Source of the DNA: Catalinimonas niigatensis
GTDB lineage: Bacteria; Bacteroidota; Bacteroidia; Cytophagales; Cyclobacteriaceae
Reading direction: 5' to 3'
NCBI RefSeq assembly: GCF_030506285.1
Contig: NZ_CP119422.1
Coordinates: 4,451,501-4,515,500 of the forward strand
Length of the DNA: 64,000 nucleotides
Part shown: one piece after another, positions 18,328-28,771 of the stretch
Layout of the letters: every line of letters begins with the position of its first letter
Numbering within the stretch: position 1 is the first letter of the stretch
The notes under the pieces: generated by a model
What the model saw: the letters and a program-made list of their open reading frames with translations, nothing else
Databases searched by the model: none
What the model was told of the DNA's origin: nothing
Translations under genes and position numbers: made by a program

Positions 18328-18743
18328 GTTATCTATATTGAATCTCTGCCAGGGTTTAGAGCTTTGGCAGAGATAGAATGCTAGCCTACTATCATCTCCA
18401 TGCACTATCCGACAGCGACCAGATATTTCCAAACCTTAGGTAGGTCTAAAAACTTTTCTTCTTCATCAGAAGCCAGCGCAATGGAGGCTAGGCAAATCAA
18501 ATTTTTTCTCCCTCTACCCTTCATTTGCACTATTAAGTACCGTCTTATTACTTCTCTTGAGAAGAGATAAATGCATAATACTTTAACATATACACCTACT
18601 CATTCGTTTTCTTAAGCCATGTTCCATAGTGAGAAACCACTAAAAAGCAGCATGTTTTTTAATTAATCCTGATAAAGGAAAAAGCGCGCTTGATATTTTC
18701 TTAGATTGTTTGATTGTTTATAGATGCAGCTAAAATATTCTAA
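18328..18743. other. Intergenic region with a hairpin after the pirin gene
   Basis: This 416-base region contains a hairpin near its start (18343-18373) and the long leader of the CheB/CheR fusion gene. I see no other gene, RNA or repeat. Confidence 0.5.
18343..18373 (+). terminator. Hairpin downstream of the pirin gene
   Basis: A nine-base perfect stem (TCTCTGCCA with TGGCAGAGA at 18343-18351 and 18365-18373) lies 16 bases past the stop codon. There is no T-run afterwards, so it is a weak terminator candidate. Confidence 0.45.
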
Positions 18744-21700
18744 ATGAATGATAACCTAAAAGTCACTCATCAAGATAATAATCCTGATCTTCTGACCATC
18801 ATAGGCATCGGTGCATCGGCTGGCGGTATAGATGCACTGAAAACTTTTTTCTCTCATGTGCCTAAAGATAGCGGACTTGCTTTTGTACTGGTGGTACACC
18901 TCTCTCCAGACTATAAAAGTGTACTTGCCGAATTACTACAACCTCATGTTAAAATGCCAGTGCTGCAGGTGACAAAAACCATTCCTTTGGAACCTAATCA
19001 TGTCTATGTCATCCCGCCCAATGCCAATCTTAATACAATAGATACCCACTTACGCCTTTCTGAACTGGAAGAAAGACGAAGAGATCGTGCACCAATTGAT
19101 CATTTTTTTCGCACACTGGCCAAAACCCATGGGGGAAACTCTATCGGTATCATTCTGACGGGTACCGGATCGGATGGCACGCTAGGTATCAAGGAAATCA
19201 AAGCCCAGGGCGGTTTAACAGTTGCCCAGGACCCTTATGAAGCAGAATTTGATGGTATGCCACAGAGTGCTATTGCCACCGGCCTGATTGATCTGGTACT
19301 TCCGCTAATGCAAATACCAGAATTCATCATACGCTTTGTGACCACCCAGCCTCAATTACCATTGCTGGAAGCAGAACAGGAAGGGAAAGAAAGCCAGCTT
19401 ATTCAGCAGATCTTTGCCCAGATTCGGGTACGTACCAGACGTGATTTTAGTGCTTATAAGCTTTCTACCATTTTACGGCGTCTACAGAGACGTATGCAAC
19501 TCTATCAGGTAGAGCGACTGGAAGAATACCTTAACTTCCTACAGAAAAGCCCTGAAGAAGCACGTGCACTCTCTGATGATTTCCTGATTAACGTGACTAA
19601 TTTTTTTCGTGATCCTGAAGTATTCAGTCATCTGGAAGAAAATGTCATTCCACAGTTATTCAATACAAAAAATCCGGGAGAGCAGTTTCGTGTATGGTCA
19701 GCGGGTTGTGCCAGCGGTGAGGAGGCTTATTCTTTGGCCATACTGCTCACTGAAGAGGCTAACCGTCGCCAGATATCACCACAGATACAGGTTTTTGCTT
19801 CTGATCTGCATGAGCAGTCCTTACAAAAAGCACGCGATGGTTTTTATCCCGGTGATATCAGGGTAGATATTAGTCAGGAAAGGCTACAAAATTTTTTTAC
19901 CAAAGAAGATGGAGGTTACCGTATTCGCAAAGAGTTACGAGAGATGGTAATCTTTACGCCTCACAATCTACTGGGAGACCCGCCATTCTCACGAATTGAT
20001 CTTATTGTCTGTCGTAATTTACTGATTTACCTCAAGCGTGAGGTGCAACGGAATATTTACGAACTTTTTCATTATTCGCTGCATGCGGGTGGTTTTCTTG
20101 TGTTGGGTCCTTCTGAGCATCTGGAAAGTGCAGACCTTTTCAGCACGGAGAATAAAAAGCGCTCTATCTATGTTAAACGAAATGTAGTGGGCTTGCATGC
20201 TTCTCTTCCTGTGTTCTATCAAAATATTCACCCACGTATTACAGAAGAAACATCTATTCCGAAAAACCAGCCTAGTCTACAGGAAGGAGAGCTACATCAT
20301 AAAGTCTTGGAACGTTATGCACTTCCTAGCTTATTGCTTGATGCTGATTATCAGGTGATTCACCTTTCAGAAAATGTAGGGCGTTACCTGGTTTATCCGG
20401 GAGGAAAACTTAACAGGGATGTATTCAAAATGGTGCGTCCCGAAATCCGCAAGGAGTTGAGAGTAGCGATTTATGCTGCTCAGGAAAAAACGAAACTGAT
20501 TCGTACCCAGCCCATCATAGTACCTATAGAAGGGCAAATGCGGCAGCTCATTATTTTAGCGCGTATTGCGCAGGAGCCTTACATGGAAAATGGTATACTG
20601 CTGATGTTTGAGGAATATGATGAACCTGATGCTTTGCAGGAACAGCAGAAGTTCACAGACAGTACACTGCAAATTCCTGTAAAAGAGATGGAGGCAGAAC
20701 TACAGCTTACCCGGCAGCAGCTACAGACAGTCATAGAAAAGTACGAAAGTAGCCGTGAGGAAATGAAAACGTCTAACCAGGACCTTCAGTATGCCAACGA
20801 AGAACTACGCTCTACAATGGAGGAACTGGAGAGCAGCAAAGAGGAGCTACAGTCCATGAACGAAGAACTCACCACCCTCAACCAGGAAAACCGCCATAAA
20901 GTAGAGGAACTCGGGCAGCTTTCTGATGACTTACAGAACCTGCTGGGCGCTACTGATATCGCTACGCTTTTTCTGGATCAAGAGTTGCGTATTTTACGAT
21001 TTACACCCAAGCTAAGTAAACTGTTCAATGTGCGTTTAGCAGACAGGGGCCGGGTCATCTCTGATATTACTCATAAGCTAGCGTATGACGATCTCATTGC
21101 TGATGCCAGAAAAGTACTTGATACCTCAGTTCCTCTTGAAAGAGAAATAGAAGACGATCAGGAAAGGTATTATCTTTGCGGAATTCGTCCCTATCAGAAA
21201 AACGGTGCAGAAGGAATAAAGGGGGTAGTTATCATCTTCATTGAGATCACAGCCTTGAAAGAGGCCAACCTGGCAGTACAGCAGAGTGAAAAGCTGCTTC
21301 AGTCGATACTTAATCAGATGCCCTCCGGAGTCTCAATAGCCGAAGCTCCTTCAGGAAAAATTCTTTTTTATAACGAAGAGGCTAACAGGCTTATCCGTTA
21401 TCCCAGACATAATTCTCAGGATTTTACCGAACCCAGGCAGTATGGAGCGCTCCATCAGGATGGTTCGCTTTATAAACCTGAGGAGTATCCTATCGCAAGG
21501 GCTCTTTCCGGCGAAGTAGTGTACCAGGAAGAAATGATATACCGCCGTGTCGACGGTACTCTGATGACTTTATCCATGAATGCTGCTCCTGTACGCAATG
21601 AGCACGGTATGATTGTACGTGCCGTCAGTGTCTTTCATGATATTTCTGAGCCCAAACGGATTCAACAGGCATTACAAAAGGCTAAAGATGAAGCTGAGGA

Positions 21701-23246
21701 ATCTGCCAAAGCCAAAGAAGAGTTTCTCTCCAGCATGAGTCATGAGATACGTACTCCGCTAAACGCGATCATTGGTTTGACCAATTTACTTTTGAAAAAA
21801 GACCCGCGGCCTGAGCAAATGGAAAATCTAAGCACCTTAAAATTCTCTTCACAAAATTTATTAAACCTAATTAATGATATTCTGGATTACAGCAAACTGG
21901 AAGCAGATAAAGTAGCGTTGGAAGCACATCATTATGGAATTAAAACACTGATTAACAGCATCAAACAATCTTATCAACCCTTAGCCGAAGAGAAAAAAAA
22001 TACCTTGAAATTTGAAATTTCTGATCAGGTACCTGAGGTGTTGCATGGAGATTCTCATAAACTGGCACAAATCCTTAACAACCTAATCAGCAATGCCGTT
22101 AAATTTACCGAAAAAGGCAGTGTCAGCCTGTTAGTAACCCTGCTTAAGCAGGAAGGCCCGGAAGTGGATCTGCATTTTGCTGTACGTGATACCGGAGTAG
22201 GTATTTCAAAAGAGAAAATTCAGAAAATCTTTGACAAGTTTACCCAGGCTGACAGTAGCACAGTGCGACGCTATGGGGGTACCGGTTTAGGCCTGTCCAT
22301 TACCAAATCTCTGTTGCAACTGATGGGCAGTGAGATTGAAGCAGAGAGTGAAGAAGGTATAGGCTCCGTTTTTTACTTTAGCCTCAGGCAACGTATAGGA
22401 GATAAAGAAAACGTTGAGTTGGTAGAAGATCTGAATTTGAAAGACAAACAAGAGGCTCTCAGCAGGGCAAAGCCCAACATACGCATACTGCTGGTAGATG
22501 ACGAACCCTTTAACCGTTTGGTCTTGCAGCAGCATCTTCAGGAATGGTGGCAATTACAGGCTGACGAAGCTACCAACGGCCAGGAGGCCATCGAGAAAGC
22601 ACAACAAAATAAGTATGATCTCATCCTGATGGATATCAGAATGCCAGAAATGGATGGAGTGGAGGCAAGTCAGCTCATTAGACAGCTGGATAAATATTTT
22701 GCCAATATTCCTATCATCGCGCTGACGGCTGATACTTCTCTGAGGAATTTGAAAGAAGGTAATTCCAGTGTATTCAATGGGATCATCACCAAGCCTTTTG
22801 AACCTCAACAGCTGATGAAATTGATCTATCCCTATATTGTAGAGCAGGAAGCCACTGAATCTAATGATGTAAAAATAAACGCAGAAGAAAGCACGAAAAG
22901 CATTCAGCCTGATTTTGAAAGGGCTGAAAGACCTTTTAAGGGAGAAAAAGAAAAAAAGAAAAAGTTTTATGAAACGGCCCTGCAATCACTGCAATCTTAC
23001 CAGACAGATTATCTTGATGCATTGGAAAAAGGAGATATCACTCAACTAAGCAATGTGATGCATAAAGCAAAAATGCTTTTTAGCATGTTAGGCTTAGAAA
23101 GTTTTTATCAGAAGATGTCCGATACGAGAGCGCGTAGAACATCCGGTGTGCCCTGGCAAGAATTGCAAGATGAAAGTAAAGAGATTCAAAAGGAATTAGA
23201 GCAGTTGTACAATAGGATTGAAAGGTATTTGGAACATTTAATCTAA
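18744..23246 (+). CDS. CheB-CheR-PAS-histidine kinase-receiver-Hpt fusion protein (1500 aa)
   Basis: Domains in order: CheB methylesterase (about 18-200) with catalytic S25, H52 and D144; CheR methyltransferase (about 215-480) with SAM motif VWSAGCASGEEAYS; a long coiled coil (about 650-745); two PAS domains (about 745-850 and 855-985); HisKA with H1000 in SMSHEIRTPLN; HATPase_c with NLISNAVKF and YGGTGLGLS motifs; a receiver with D1297 in LILMDIRMPE; and a C-terminal Hpt-like helix pair with H1440 in NVMHKAKM, degenerate relative to the usual HxxKG. The two Che enzymes would act on a methylatable protein, but no chemoreceptor or flagellar gene is near. The protein is a self-contained hybrid phosphorelay, probably cytoplasmic, and appears monocistronic. 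Confidence 0.92.
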   Translation: MNDNLKVTHQDNNPDLLTIIGIGASAGGIDALKTFFSHVPKDSGLAFVLVVHLSPDYKSVLAELLQPHVKMPVLQVTKTIPLEPNHVYVIPPNANLNTIDTHLRLSELEERRRDRAPIDHFFRTLAKTHGGNSIGIILTGTGSDGTLGIKEIKAQGGLTVAQDPYEAEFDGMPQSAIATGLIDLVLPLMQIPEFIIRFVTTQPQLPLLEAEQEGKESQLIQQIFAQIRVRTRRDFSAYKLSTILRRLQRRMQLYQVERLEEYLNFLQKSPEEARALSDDFLINVTNFFRDPEVFSHLEENVIPQLFNTKNPGEQFRVWSAGCASGEEAYSLAILLTEEANRRQISPQIQVFASDLHEQSLQKARDGFYPGDIRVDISQERLQNFFTKEDGGYRIRKELREMVIFTPHNLLGDPPFSRIDLIVCRNLLIYLKREVQRNIYELFHYSLHAGGFLVLGPSEHLESADLFSTENKKRSIYVKRNVVGLHASLPVFYQNIHPRITEETSIPKNQPSLQEGELHHKVLERYALPSLLLDADYQVIHLSENVGRYLVYPGGKLNRDVFKMVRPEIRKELRVAIYAAQEKTKLIRTQPIIVPIEGQMRQLIILARIAQEPYMENGILLMFEEYDEPDALQEQQKFTDSTLQIPVKEMEAELQLTRQQLQTVIEKYESSREEMKTSNQDLQYANEELRSTMEELESSKEELQSMNEELTTLNQENRHKVEELGQLSDDLQNLLGATDIATLFLDQELRILRFTPKLSKLFNVRLADRGRVISDITHKLAYDDLIADARKVLDTSVPLEREIEDDQERYYLCGIRPYQKNGAEGIKGVVIIFIEITALKEANLAVQQSEKLLQSILNQMPSGVSIAEAPSGKILFYNEEANRLIRYPRHNSQDFTEPRQYGALHQDGSLYKPEEYPIARALSGEVVYQEEMIYRRVDGTLMTLSMNAAPVRNEHGMIVRAVSVFHDISEPKRIQQALQKAKDEAEESAKAKEEFLSSMSHEIRTPLNAIIGLTNLLLKKDPRPEQMENLSTLKFSSQNLLNLINDILDYSKLEADKVALEAHHYGIKTLINSIKQSYQPLAEEKKNTLKFEISDQVPEVLHGDSHKLAQILNNLISNAVKFTEKGSVSLLVTLLKQEGPEVDLHFAVRDTGVGISKEKIQKIFDKFTQADSSTVRRYGGTGLGLSITKSLLQLMGSEIEAESEEGIGSVFYFSLRQRIGDKENVELVEDLNLKDKQEALSRAKPNIRILLVDDEPFNRLVLQQHLQEWWQLQADEATNGQEAIEKAQQNKYDLILMDIRMPEMDGVEASQLIRQLDKYFANIPIIALTADTSLRNLKEGNSSVFNGIITKPFEPQQLMKLIYPYIVEQEATESNDVKINAEESTKSIQPDFERAERPFKGEKEKKKKFYETALQSLQSYQTDYLDALEKGDITQLSNVMHKAKMLFSMLGLESFYQKMSDTRARRTSGVPWQELQDESKEIQKELEQLYNRIERYLEHLI

Positions 23247-24015
23247 GACAAATATGTATTTGACGGCTAAAATTCAATTTTAAGAGAAAAGATGCTCAAA
23301 AAGAATGTATAGACATGTTTTAGCTAAAAATACAGATGGTTTCTCTGATGATTAACTCCGTAGAGAGACAGTCCGTTAAGATTTTTTTATTTTCCACATC
23401 TCCTTTTTTTTGCAGTAAAGAGGTGACTATTTCCCCCATTTCAGAGGCAGGCTGCCTGACAGTGGAAAGCCTTGGGATCAGGCTGGTTACTCTCGATGAT
23501 AAATTTTTTTTCCGGAAAGGCAGCTGCCACTTTTTAAGTGCTTCTTATAGCCTATATCCCGGTTGAAAGTAGTAGAAATATTTTCAGGTCTTTAACATAG
23601 ACACTTTGTCTACAGCCAGACTTGATAAGGAATGCTGCTGCCTGAAAAGCTTCAGTCTTCGGCCAGGTTTCAAAATTGCGCTTCTGGTTTTATGTCCTTC
23701 CTCGGGCCACCATTGAATGTTCTGAAAGCCGTAAAAGGAGAGATATTCAGCGCTGTGGCGATATATGTGCTGCTGACTCTTTTTCTTTTCATATCAATAC
23801 GACACAAAAATTATTGAAATAAACGCAACGCATGTTAACTGCGCAAAGCTTTGTCCTAAATAACGCAGGCTCATATCTTGATAAAGAAAGGGGATTCACT
23901 TACTATTACAGCTATAATTCTGGAAGATCAGTTTTAGAAATCATTTATTTCATCTTTAAAACTAAGCTTTTTTAAAGTTCAAGGATGTGATTTTCATTTT
24001 TATTGATATTTAAGT
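23247..24015. other. Large intergenic region, no gene recognised
   Basis: This 769-base AT-rich gap is the longest unexplained stretch of the first half. Two short plus-strand open frames (23336-23566 and 23632-23817) lack family features, and I regard them as chance. No tRNA, IS end or clear promoter is seen, though an unannotated small RNA or remnant gene cannot be excluded. Confidence 0.5.
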
Positions 24016-24984
24016 GTGATACCACAGCTAAAACCTAATCCCACTTTTAAAGGAGAAATTGCTACTCATACATCCTTGATTTTTGAGAAAGGAAGCAGAC
24101 TCGTTTATGGCACTTCCGGTCTGGGAGGCGTATGGGGTCAGGTAGAGCAAGAGGAAAGTATAGATTGTTTGCTTTATGCATTTGAGCAGGGTATTACTTC
24201 TCTGGATACTTCACCTTCATACCACAAAGCTGAAGAGTATGTAGGCAAAGCCTTGGCCCGATGGCAGGGAGCCACGCCTTTCATAAGTACCAAGGTAGGA
24301 AGACTGCCGGCAGAAAAAGCGGATGAATGCTACGTTGACTATTCACCCAAAAGTATGCAAAATAGCCTGATGCGAAGCCTGGACAGAATGAAAGTGGAGC
24401 GGGTAGACTTGCTTTTTTTGCATGAACCACAGTTAGTGCCATTGGAGCAGCTGGATGAAATCATAGATACGCTGCAAAAATTTAAAGCAGAAGGCTATAC
24501 CAAAATGCTGGGAGTAGGGGGTAACCCAACCGACGCTTTTCGTCCTTATATCGGAGGTAAGTTTGATGTCGTCTCAGGCTTTTTGAAGCTGGATGCCTGT
24601 AATCTTTCAGCTTTTGAAAAAGATATACCTTATTTAAAACAACATAATATAGCATACTATGCCGCATCCGCTTTGCATATGGGCTTGCTGGGCAATCGCT
24701 TTGAAAGCTATGTAAAGAACCCGCCGGACTCAGCATGGATCAGCCGGGAAGATATAGAAGCAGCAAAAGCGGTGCATGAGATTGCCAGAAGAAATGAATT
24801 AAACCTCTCCAGTCTGGCGCAACGTTACCTTTTTTCTATCCAGGAAGCAGATCGGATAGTGATGGGTGCCCGCAAAATAGAGCAGATAGAAGCAACCATA
24901 ACCGACTGGCAGCAAGGTGCTTTGCCCAAGGAGATATTTGAGGAAGTGAGCCAGGCTATCATTGCACATAGATATAATAGATAA
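24016..24984 (+). CDS. Aldo/keto reductase
   Basis: A 322-residue (alpha/beta)8 oxidoreductase with the catalytic tetrad visible: D64 and Y69 (SLDTSPSYHKAE), K93 (FISTKVG) and H136 (DLLFLHEP). The NADP-binding C-terminal motif VMGARKIEQIEA is also present. Sequence style resembles the L-fucose/D-threo-aldose dehydrogenase group, which oxidise free aldoses; the GH95 fucosidase downstream makes that plausible. Start is a GTG at 24016; no in-frame ATG lies near it. It is separated from the following dehydrogenase gene by nine bases, then by 33 bases from the fucosidase gene, forming a probable three-gene operon. Confidence 0.88.
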   Translation: MIPQLKPNPTFKGEIATHTSLIFEKGSRLVYGTSGLGGVWGQVEQEESIDCLLYAFEQGITSLDTSPSYHKAEEYVGKALARWQGATPFISTKVGRLPAEKADECYVDYSPKSMQNSLMRSLDRMKVERVDLLFLHEPQLVPLEQLDEIIDTLQKFKAEGYTKMLGVGGNPTDAFRPYIGGKFDVVSGFLKLDACNLSAFEKDIPYLKQHNIAYYAASALHMGLLGNRFESYVKNPPDSAWISREDIEAAKAVHEIARRNELNLSSLAQRYLFSIQEADRIVMGARKIEQIEATITDWQQGALPKEIFEEVSQAIIAHRYNR

Positions 24985-24993
24985 TACTTAAAA

Positions 24994-26013
24994 ATGAAAA
25001 CGATAGTACTACAACAAGCAGGTAAATTTGAATATACTGAAAGCACGCTGGATAAAAACCTGAAGCCGGATGAGGCGCTGGTGAAAGTACACAGCATTGG
25101 TATTTGTGGAACTGATTTTCATGCCTATGCCGGGAATCAACCTTTTTTTAGCTATCCCAGAATTCTGGGACACGAACTTGGAGTAGAAGTCATGGAAGTG
25201 GGGGCTAAGGTTGATCATGTAAAAACAGGAGATAGATGCTCGGTAGAACCTTACCATAATTTCGGAAATGATCAGGCGGTGCGAAGAGGCTTTACCAATT
25301 GTGGAGAAAATGTTTCGGTGCTAGGCGTACATCAGGACGGAGGCATGCGTGAGTATCTTAAGATTCCCGCCAGCTATTTACATAAGTCTGATCAGCTTAC
25401 GTACGATCAACTGGCTTTGATAGAACCCTTGGGTATTGGCTGCCATGCCGTGAATCGGGCGCAGGTCACTGCCCAGGATGATGTGTTGGTCATTGGTGCC
25501 GGTCCTATCGGATTGGCAGCTATTGAATTTGCGGTCGCCAGCGGAGCACGTGTGGTAAGTATGGATATCAACGAGGATCGGCTGCACTTTGCTGCCTCTG
25601 TCATGAAGATCAAAGGCACAGTAGTAGCCAATAAAGAAGACACGGAAGTACAACTGAGAAAACAGTTTGATGGCGACCTGCCTACTATCGTATTTGATGC
25701 TACCGGAAACAAACACTCCATGAGCAAAGCGATGGAATATGTAGCTTCGGCTGGCAAACTGGTGTTTATTGGCTTGTTTCAGGGAGATTTTTCTTTCCAT
25801 GATCCTTACTTTCACAGGAAAGAGATGACCCTCATGGCCAGCCGCAACGCCTTGCCTTCAGATTTCAAGCAAATCATCCGAATGATGGAAGAGGGAAAAA
25901 TCAATACTGATGCCTGGATTACCCATCGCAGTAGCTTTGAAGATATGGTTGGGCAATTTGATCGCTGGCTCCAGCCTGAGGCAAAAGTGATAAAGGCCAT
26001 CGTTTCGTTATGA
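24994..26013 (+). CDS. Zinc-type alcohol/sugar dehydrogenase lacking the structural-zinc cysteines
   Basis: A 339-residue medium-chain dehydrogenase. Catalytic zinc ligands C38 (GICGTDFH) and H60-E61 (LGHELG) are present, and the NAD-binding Rossmann motif is clear (VLVIGAGPIGLAAIEFA). The four-cysteine structural-zinc lobe seen in related galactonate and threonine dehydrogenases is reduced to a single cysteine (C103), so that site is probably lost. The enzyme likely oxidises a sugar acid or polyol, for example in fucose or galactonate catabolism, which is inference from its position between the aldo/keto reductase and the fucosidase. The substrate is not proven. Confidence 0.85.
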   Translation: MKTIVLQQAGKFEYTESTLDKNLKPDEALVKVHSIGICGTDFHAYAGNQPFFSYPRILGHELGVEVMEVGAKVDHVKTGDRCSVEPYHNFGNDQAVRRGFTNCGENVSVLGVHQDGGMREYLKIPASYLHKSDQLTYDQLALIEPLGIGCHAVNRAQVTAQDDVLVIGAGPIGLAAIEFAVASGARVVSMDINEDRLHFAASVMKIKGTVVANKEDTEVQLRKQFDGDLPTIVFDATGNKHSMSKAMEYVASAGKLVFIGLFQGDFSFHDPYFHRKEMTLMASRNALPSDFKQIIRMMEEGKINTDAWITHRSSFEDMVGQFDRWLQPEAKVIKAIVSL

Positions 26014-26046
26014 TTGATTACTGAATCTTAACTAGTAAATACAGCC

Positions 26047-28632
26047 ATGAGATATCTGATTTTTTTGGTTTTTATCCTTTATACTTTCACCTACTGTTCT
26101 TCGCCAGTAGCTCAGGAGAGTGAACAGACTTTTACAACCCAGGCACAGGAACTGAAGCTTTGGTACGATGAACCTGCCCAAAACTGGAACGAAGCCTTAC
26201 CAGTGGGTAACGGCAGGCTGGGGGCCATGGTGTTTGGTGGCGTGGAAGAAGAGTTAATTCAACTCAATGAAGAGACCCTCTGGAGTGGTGGACCAGCCAA
26301 AACCAATCCTAACCCGGGCGTTGCAAAATATTTATCAGAAATCAGAGAAGCTCTTTTCAATGAAGAATACCAGAAAGCAGCCGAACTGACACAAAAGATG
26401 CAGGGGCTGTATACACAATCCTATGCTCCTTTGGGAGATCTGCTGATCAGGCAGGAGGTGGAAGGACAGGCAACTGAATATTATCGTGACCTTGATATTA
26501 CCAATGCGTTGGCTACCACGCGCTTTAGCGTAGGCGGGACAAACTATACCAGGGAAATATTTGTATCAGAACCCGACCAGCTCATTGTCATCCGCCTGAA
26601 AGCCAGTGAACCGGGAGCCCTGAATTTTACAGTAGCTACCCAAAGTCCGCTTCAGTATGAAAACGAAGTACTAAGTGCGGATGAAATCCTCATGAAAGGA
26701 GAAGCGCCTGCCCAAGCAGATCCCAATTATGTGAATTATAATGAGGAGCCGGTGATCTATGGCGATGATGAAGATTGCCGGGGCATGCGCTTTGCATTGC
26801 GGGTAAAAGCTAAGCATAGTGACGGAGAAGTGACTGCCGATGCCAGTGGCCTGCAAGTGAGCGATGCAACGGAAGTGGTACTGCTGCTTTCTGCGGCTAC
26901 CAGCTACAATGGCTTTGACAAATGCCCTGACAAGGAAGGAAAAGACGAACAAAAACTCGCAGAGCAGTATTTGACGAAAGCTTTAGGAAAAACGTATGAT
27001 CAGATGCAAATTGATCATGTACAGGATTATCAGGAATATTTTAACCGGATGAGCTTATTTTTAGGTACATCAGAGAATGCTGACTTACCCACCAATGAGC
27101 GGCTGATGAGATATTCGGAGGGCGAGCAAGATCCTGCGCTGGAAAGCCTTTATCTGCAATACGGGCGGTATCTGTTGATCTCCAGTTCTCGTCCGGAAGG
27201 CATTCCCGCTAATTTACAGGGCATTTGGAATCCGCATGTGCGTCCGCCCTGGAGTAGTAACTATACCACCAATATCAATGCGGAAATGAACTACTGGCCT
27301 GCCGAAATGACCAATCTTTCGGAGATGCATGAGCCTTTTTTGAATCATATCAAAAATGTAGCCGCTACCGGAGCTGAAACGGCAAAAAACTTCTACAGTG
27401 CCGATGGCTGGGTGGCTCACCACAATGTAGACATCTGGGCGACTTCCAACCCGGTAGGTGATTTGGGTAAAGGTGATCCGCAGTGGGCCAACTGGCCTTT
27501 GGGTGGTGCCTGGCTGGCTCAGCATCTGTGGGAACATTATCAGTTTACCGGAGACAAGGAGTATTTGCGCAATGAAGCCTATCCCCTGATGAAAGGTGCC
27601 GCACAGTTTTGCCTGGACTGGCTGATAGAAAATGAAGAGGGACAATTAGTAACTGCTCCTTCCACCTCTCCTGAGAACGTGTTTATTACAGAAAGCGGGT
27701 TAGAGTCAGATGTGTCTATTGCCACTACGATGGATATGTCTATCATCTGGGATTTGTTTACCAATACGATAGAAGCTTCGGAGGTCATGGGTACCGATGC
27801 TGATTTTAGGCAAAGCCTGATAGAGGCACGCAGTAAGTTATTCCCTCTACAAATAGGTAAAAAAGGAAATTTGCAGGAGTGGTACAAAGACTGGGAAGAT
27901 GTAGACCCTCAGCACCGGCATGTCTCTCATTTGTTTGGTCTGCATCCCGGTCGGCAGATTACCCCTTTGCGGACCCCGACCTATGCAGAAGCAGCAGAGA
28001 AAACCCTGGAAATACGGGGTGACGGAGGTACCGGCTGGAGTAAAGCCTGGAAAATTGATTTCTGGGCAAGGCTACACGATGGTAATCATGCCTATAAGCT
28101 GCTGAGGGAGCTATTAGAATTGACTGGCGTAGAAGGTACGGAGTATGCCGATGGAGGAGGGACTTATCCTAATCTTTTCTGTGCGCATCCCCCTTTCCAG
28201 ATTGACGGAAATTTTGGAGGCACTGCCGGAATTGCAGAAATGCTGCTTCAAAGTCATGATGGAGCCCTACATCTGTTGCCTGCTATTCCTGATGCCTGGG
28301 CAGATGGAGAAGTGAAAGGACTTAAAGCGAGAGGCGGTTTTGAAATAGATATGCGGTGGGCAGATGGAAAAGTGCAGCAGTTGGTAGTATATGCTGCATT
28401 AGGAGGAAACTGCCGTCTGCGCCTGGATAGCGAGCTTACCTCAGAAAATGAACCCGACCTGACCAAAGCAGAGGGAGATAATCCCAATCCTTTCTACAAA
28501 GTACCCAAGGTGGAAGATCGGCTTTTGGGAGATGATGTAGCACAGCCAGCGCCTAAGGATACTTATGTGCTATATGATTTTAATACCGAAGCAGGACAAA
28601 GCTATACATTTGTTGGTATGGGTGAGGAGTAA
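26047..28632 (+). CDS. GH95 alpha-L-fucosidase (lipoprotein)
   Basis: An 861-residue glycoside hydrolase family 95 enzyme. The signal ends TFTYC (cysteine near residue 18), so it is probably a surface or periplasmic lipoprotein. Catalytic-site equivalents of the characterised Bifidobacterium AfcA are visible: N409 and N411 (TTNINAEMNYWPAE), E543 (APSTSPENVF), and D720 (PFQIDGNFGG). The family hydrolyses terminal alpha-1,2-L-fucosyl (and sometimes L-galactosyl) residues by inversion. With the two upstream dehydrogenase genes it suggests fucose release and oxidation. A SusD remnant after it suggests that a larger polysaccharide-utilisation locus once stood here. Terminator at 28631. Confidence 0.93.
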   Translation: MRYLIFLVFILYTFTYCSSPVAQESEQTFTTQAQELKLWYDEPAQNWNEALPVGNGRLGAMVFGGVEEELIQLNEETLWSGGPAKTNPNPGVAKYLSEIREALFNEEYQKAAELTQKMQGLYTQSYAPLGDLLIRQEVEGQATEYYRDLDITNALATTRFSVGGTNYTREIFVSEPDQLIVIRLKASEPGALNFTVATQSPLQYENEVLSADEILMKGEAPAQADPNYVNYNEEPVIYGDDEDCRGMRFALRVKAKHSDGEVTADASGLQVSDATEVVLLLSAATSYNGFDKCPDKEGKDEQKLAEQYLTKALGKTYDQMQIDHVQDYQEYFNRMSLFLGTSENADLPTNERLMRYSEGEQDPALESLYLQYGRYLLISSSRPEGIPANLQGIWNPHVRPPWSSNYTTNINAEMNYWPAEMTNLSEMHEPFLNHIKNVAATGAETAKNFYSADGWVAHHNVDIWATSNPVGDLGKGDPQWANWPLGGAWLAQHLWEHYQFTGDKEYLRNEAYPLMKGAAQFCLDWLIENEEGQLVTAPSTSPENVFITESGLESDVSIATTMDMSIIWDLFTNTIEASEVMGTDADFRQSLIEARSKLFPLQIGKKGNLQEWYKDWEDVDPQHRHVSHLFGLHPGRQITPLRTPTYAEAAEKTLEIRGDGGTGWSKAWKIDFWARLHDGNHAYKLLRELLELTGVEGTEYADGGGTYPNLFCAHPPFQIDGNFGGTAGIAEMLLQSHDGALHLLPAIPDAWADGEVKGLKARGGFEIDMRWADGKVQQLVVYAALGGNCRLRLDSELTSENEPDLTKAEGDNPNPFYKVPKVEDRLLGDDVAQPAPKDTYVLYDFNTEAGQSYTFVGMGEE

Positions 28633-28663
28633 TTGATATCGTAAATATCAATTACTTTTTTTT
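28631..28663 (+). terminator. Rho-independent terminator of the fucosidase operon
   Basis: A nine-base perfect stem (AATTGATAT at 28631-28639 and ATATCAATT at 28645-28653) is followed by eight or more T residues. It overlaps the fucosidase stop codon. Confidence 0.85.
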
Positions 28664-28771
28664 AATATCTGATTAACTAAAGTTCAACCTAAAATCAATT
28701 GCTATGCAATCAAATCTATTGTTTTGCAGGAGGATAGCTATTCTTATCCTATTGTGATCTGCTGACTCAGG

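Noticed and set aside
23336-23817. Two plus-strand open frames in the 769-base gap
   Set aside because: No domain, no plausible start context, and low-complexity composition; treated as chance.
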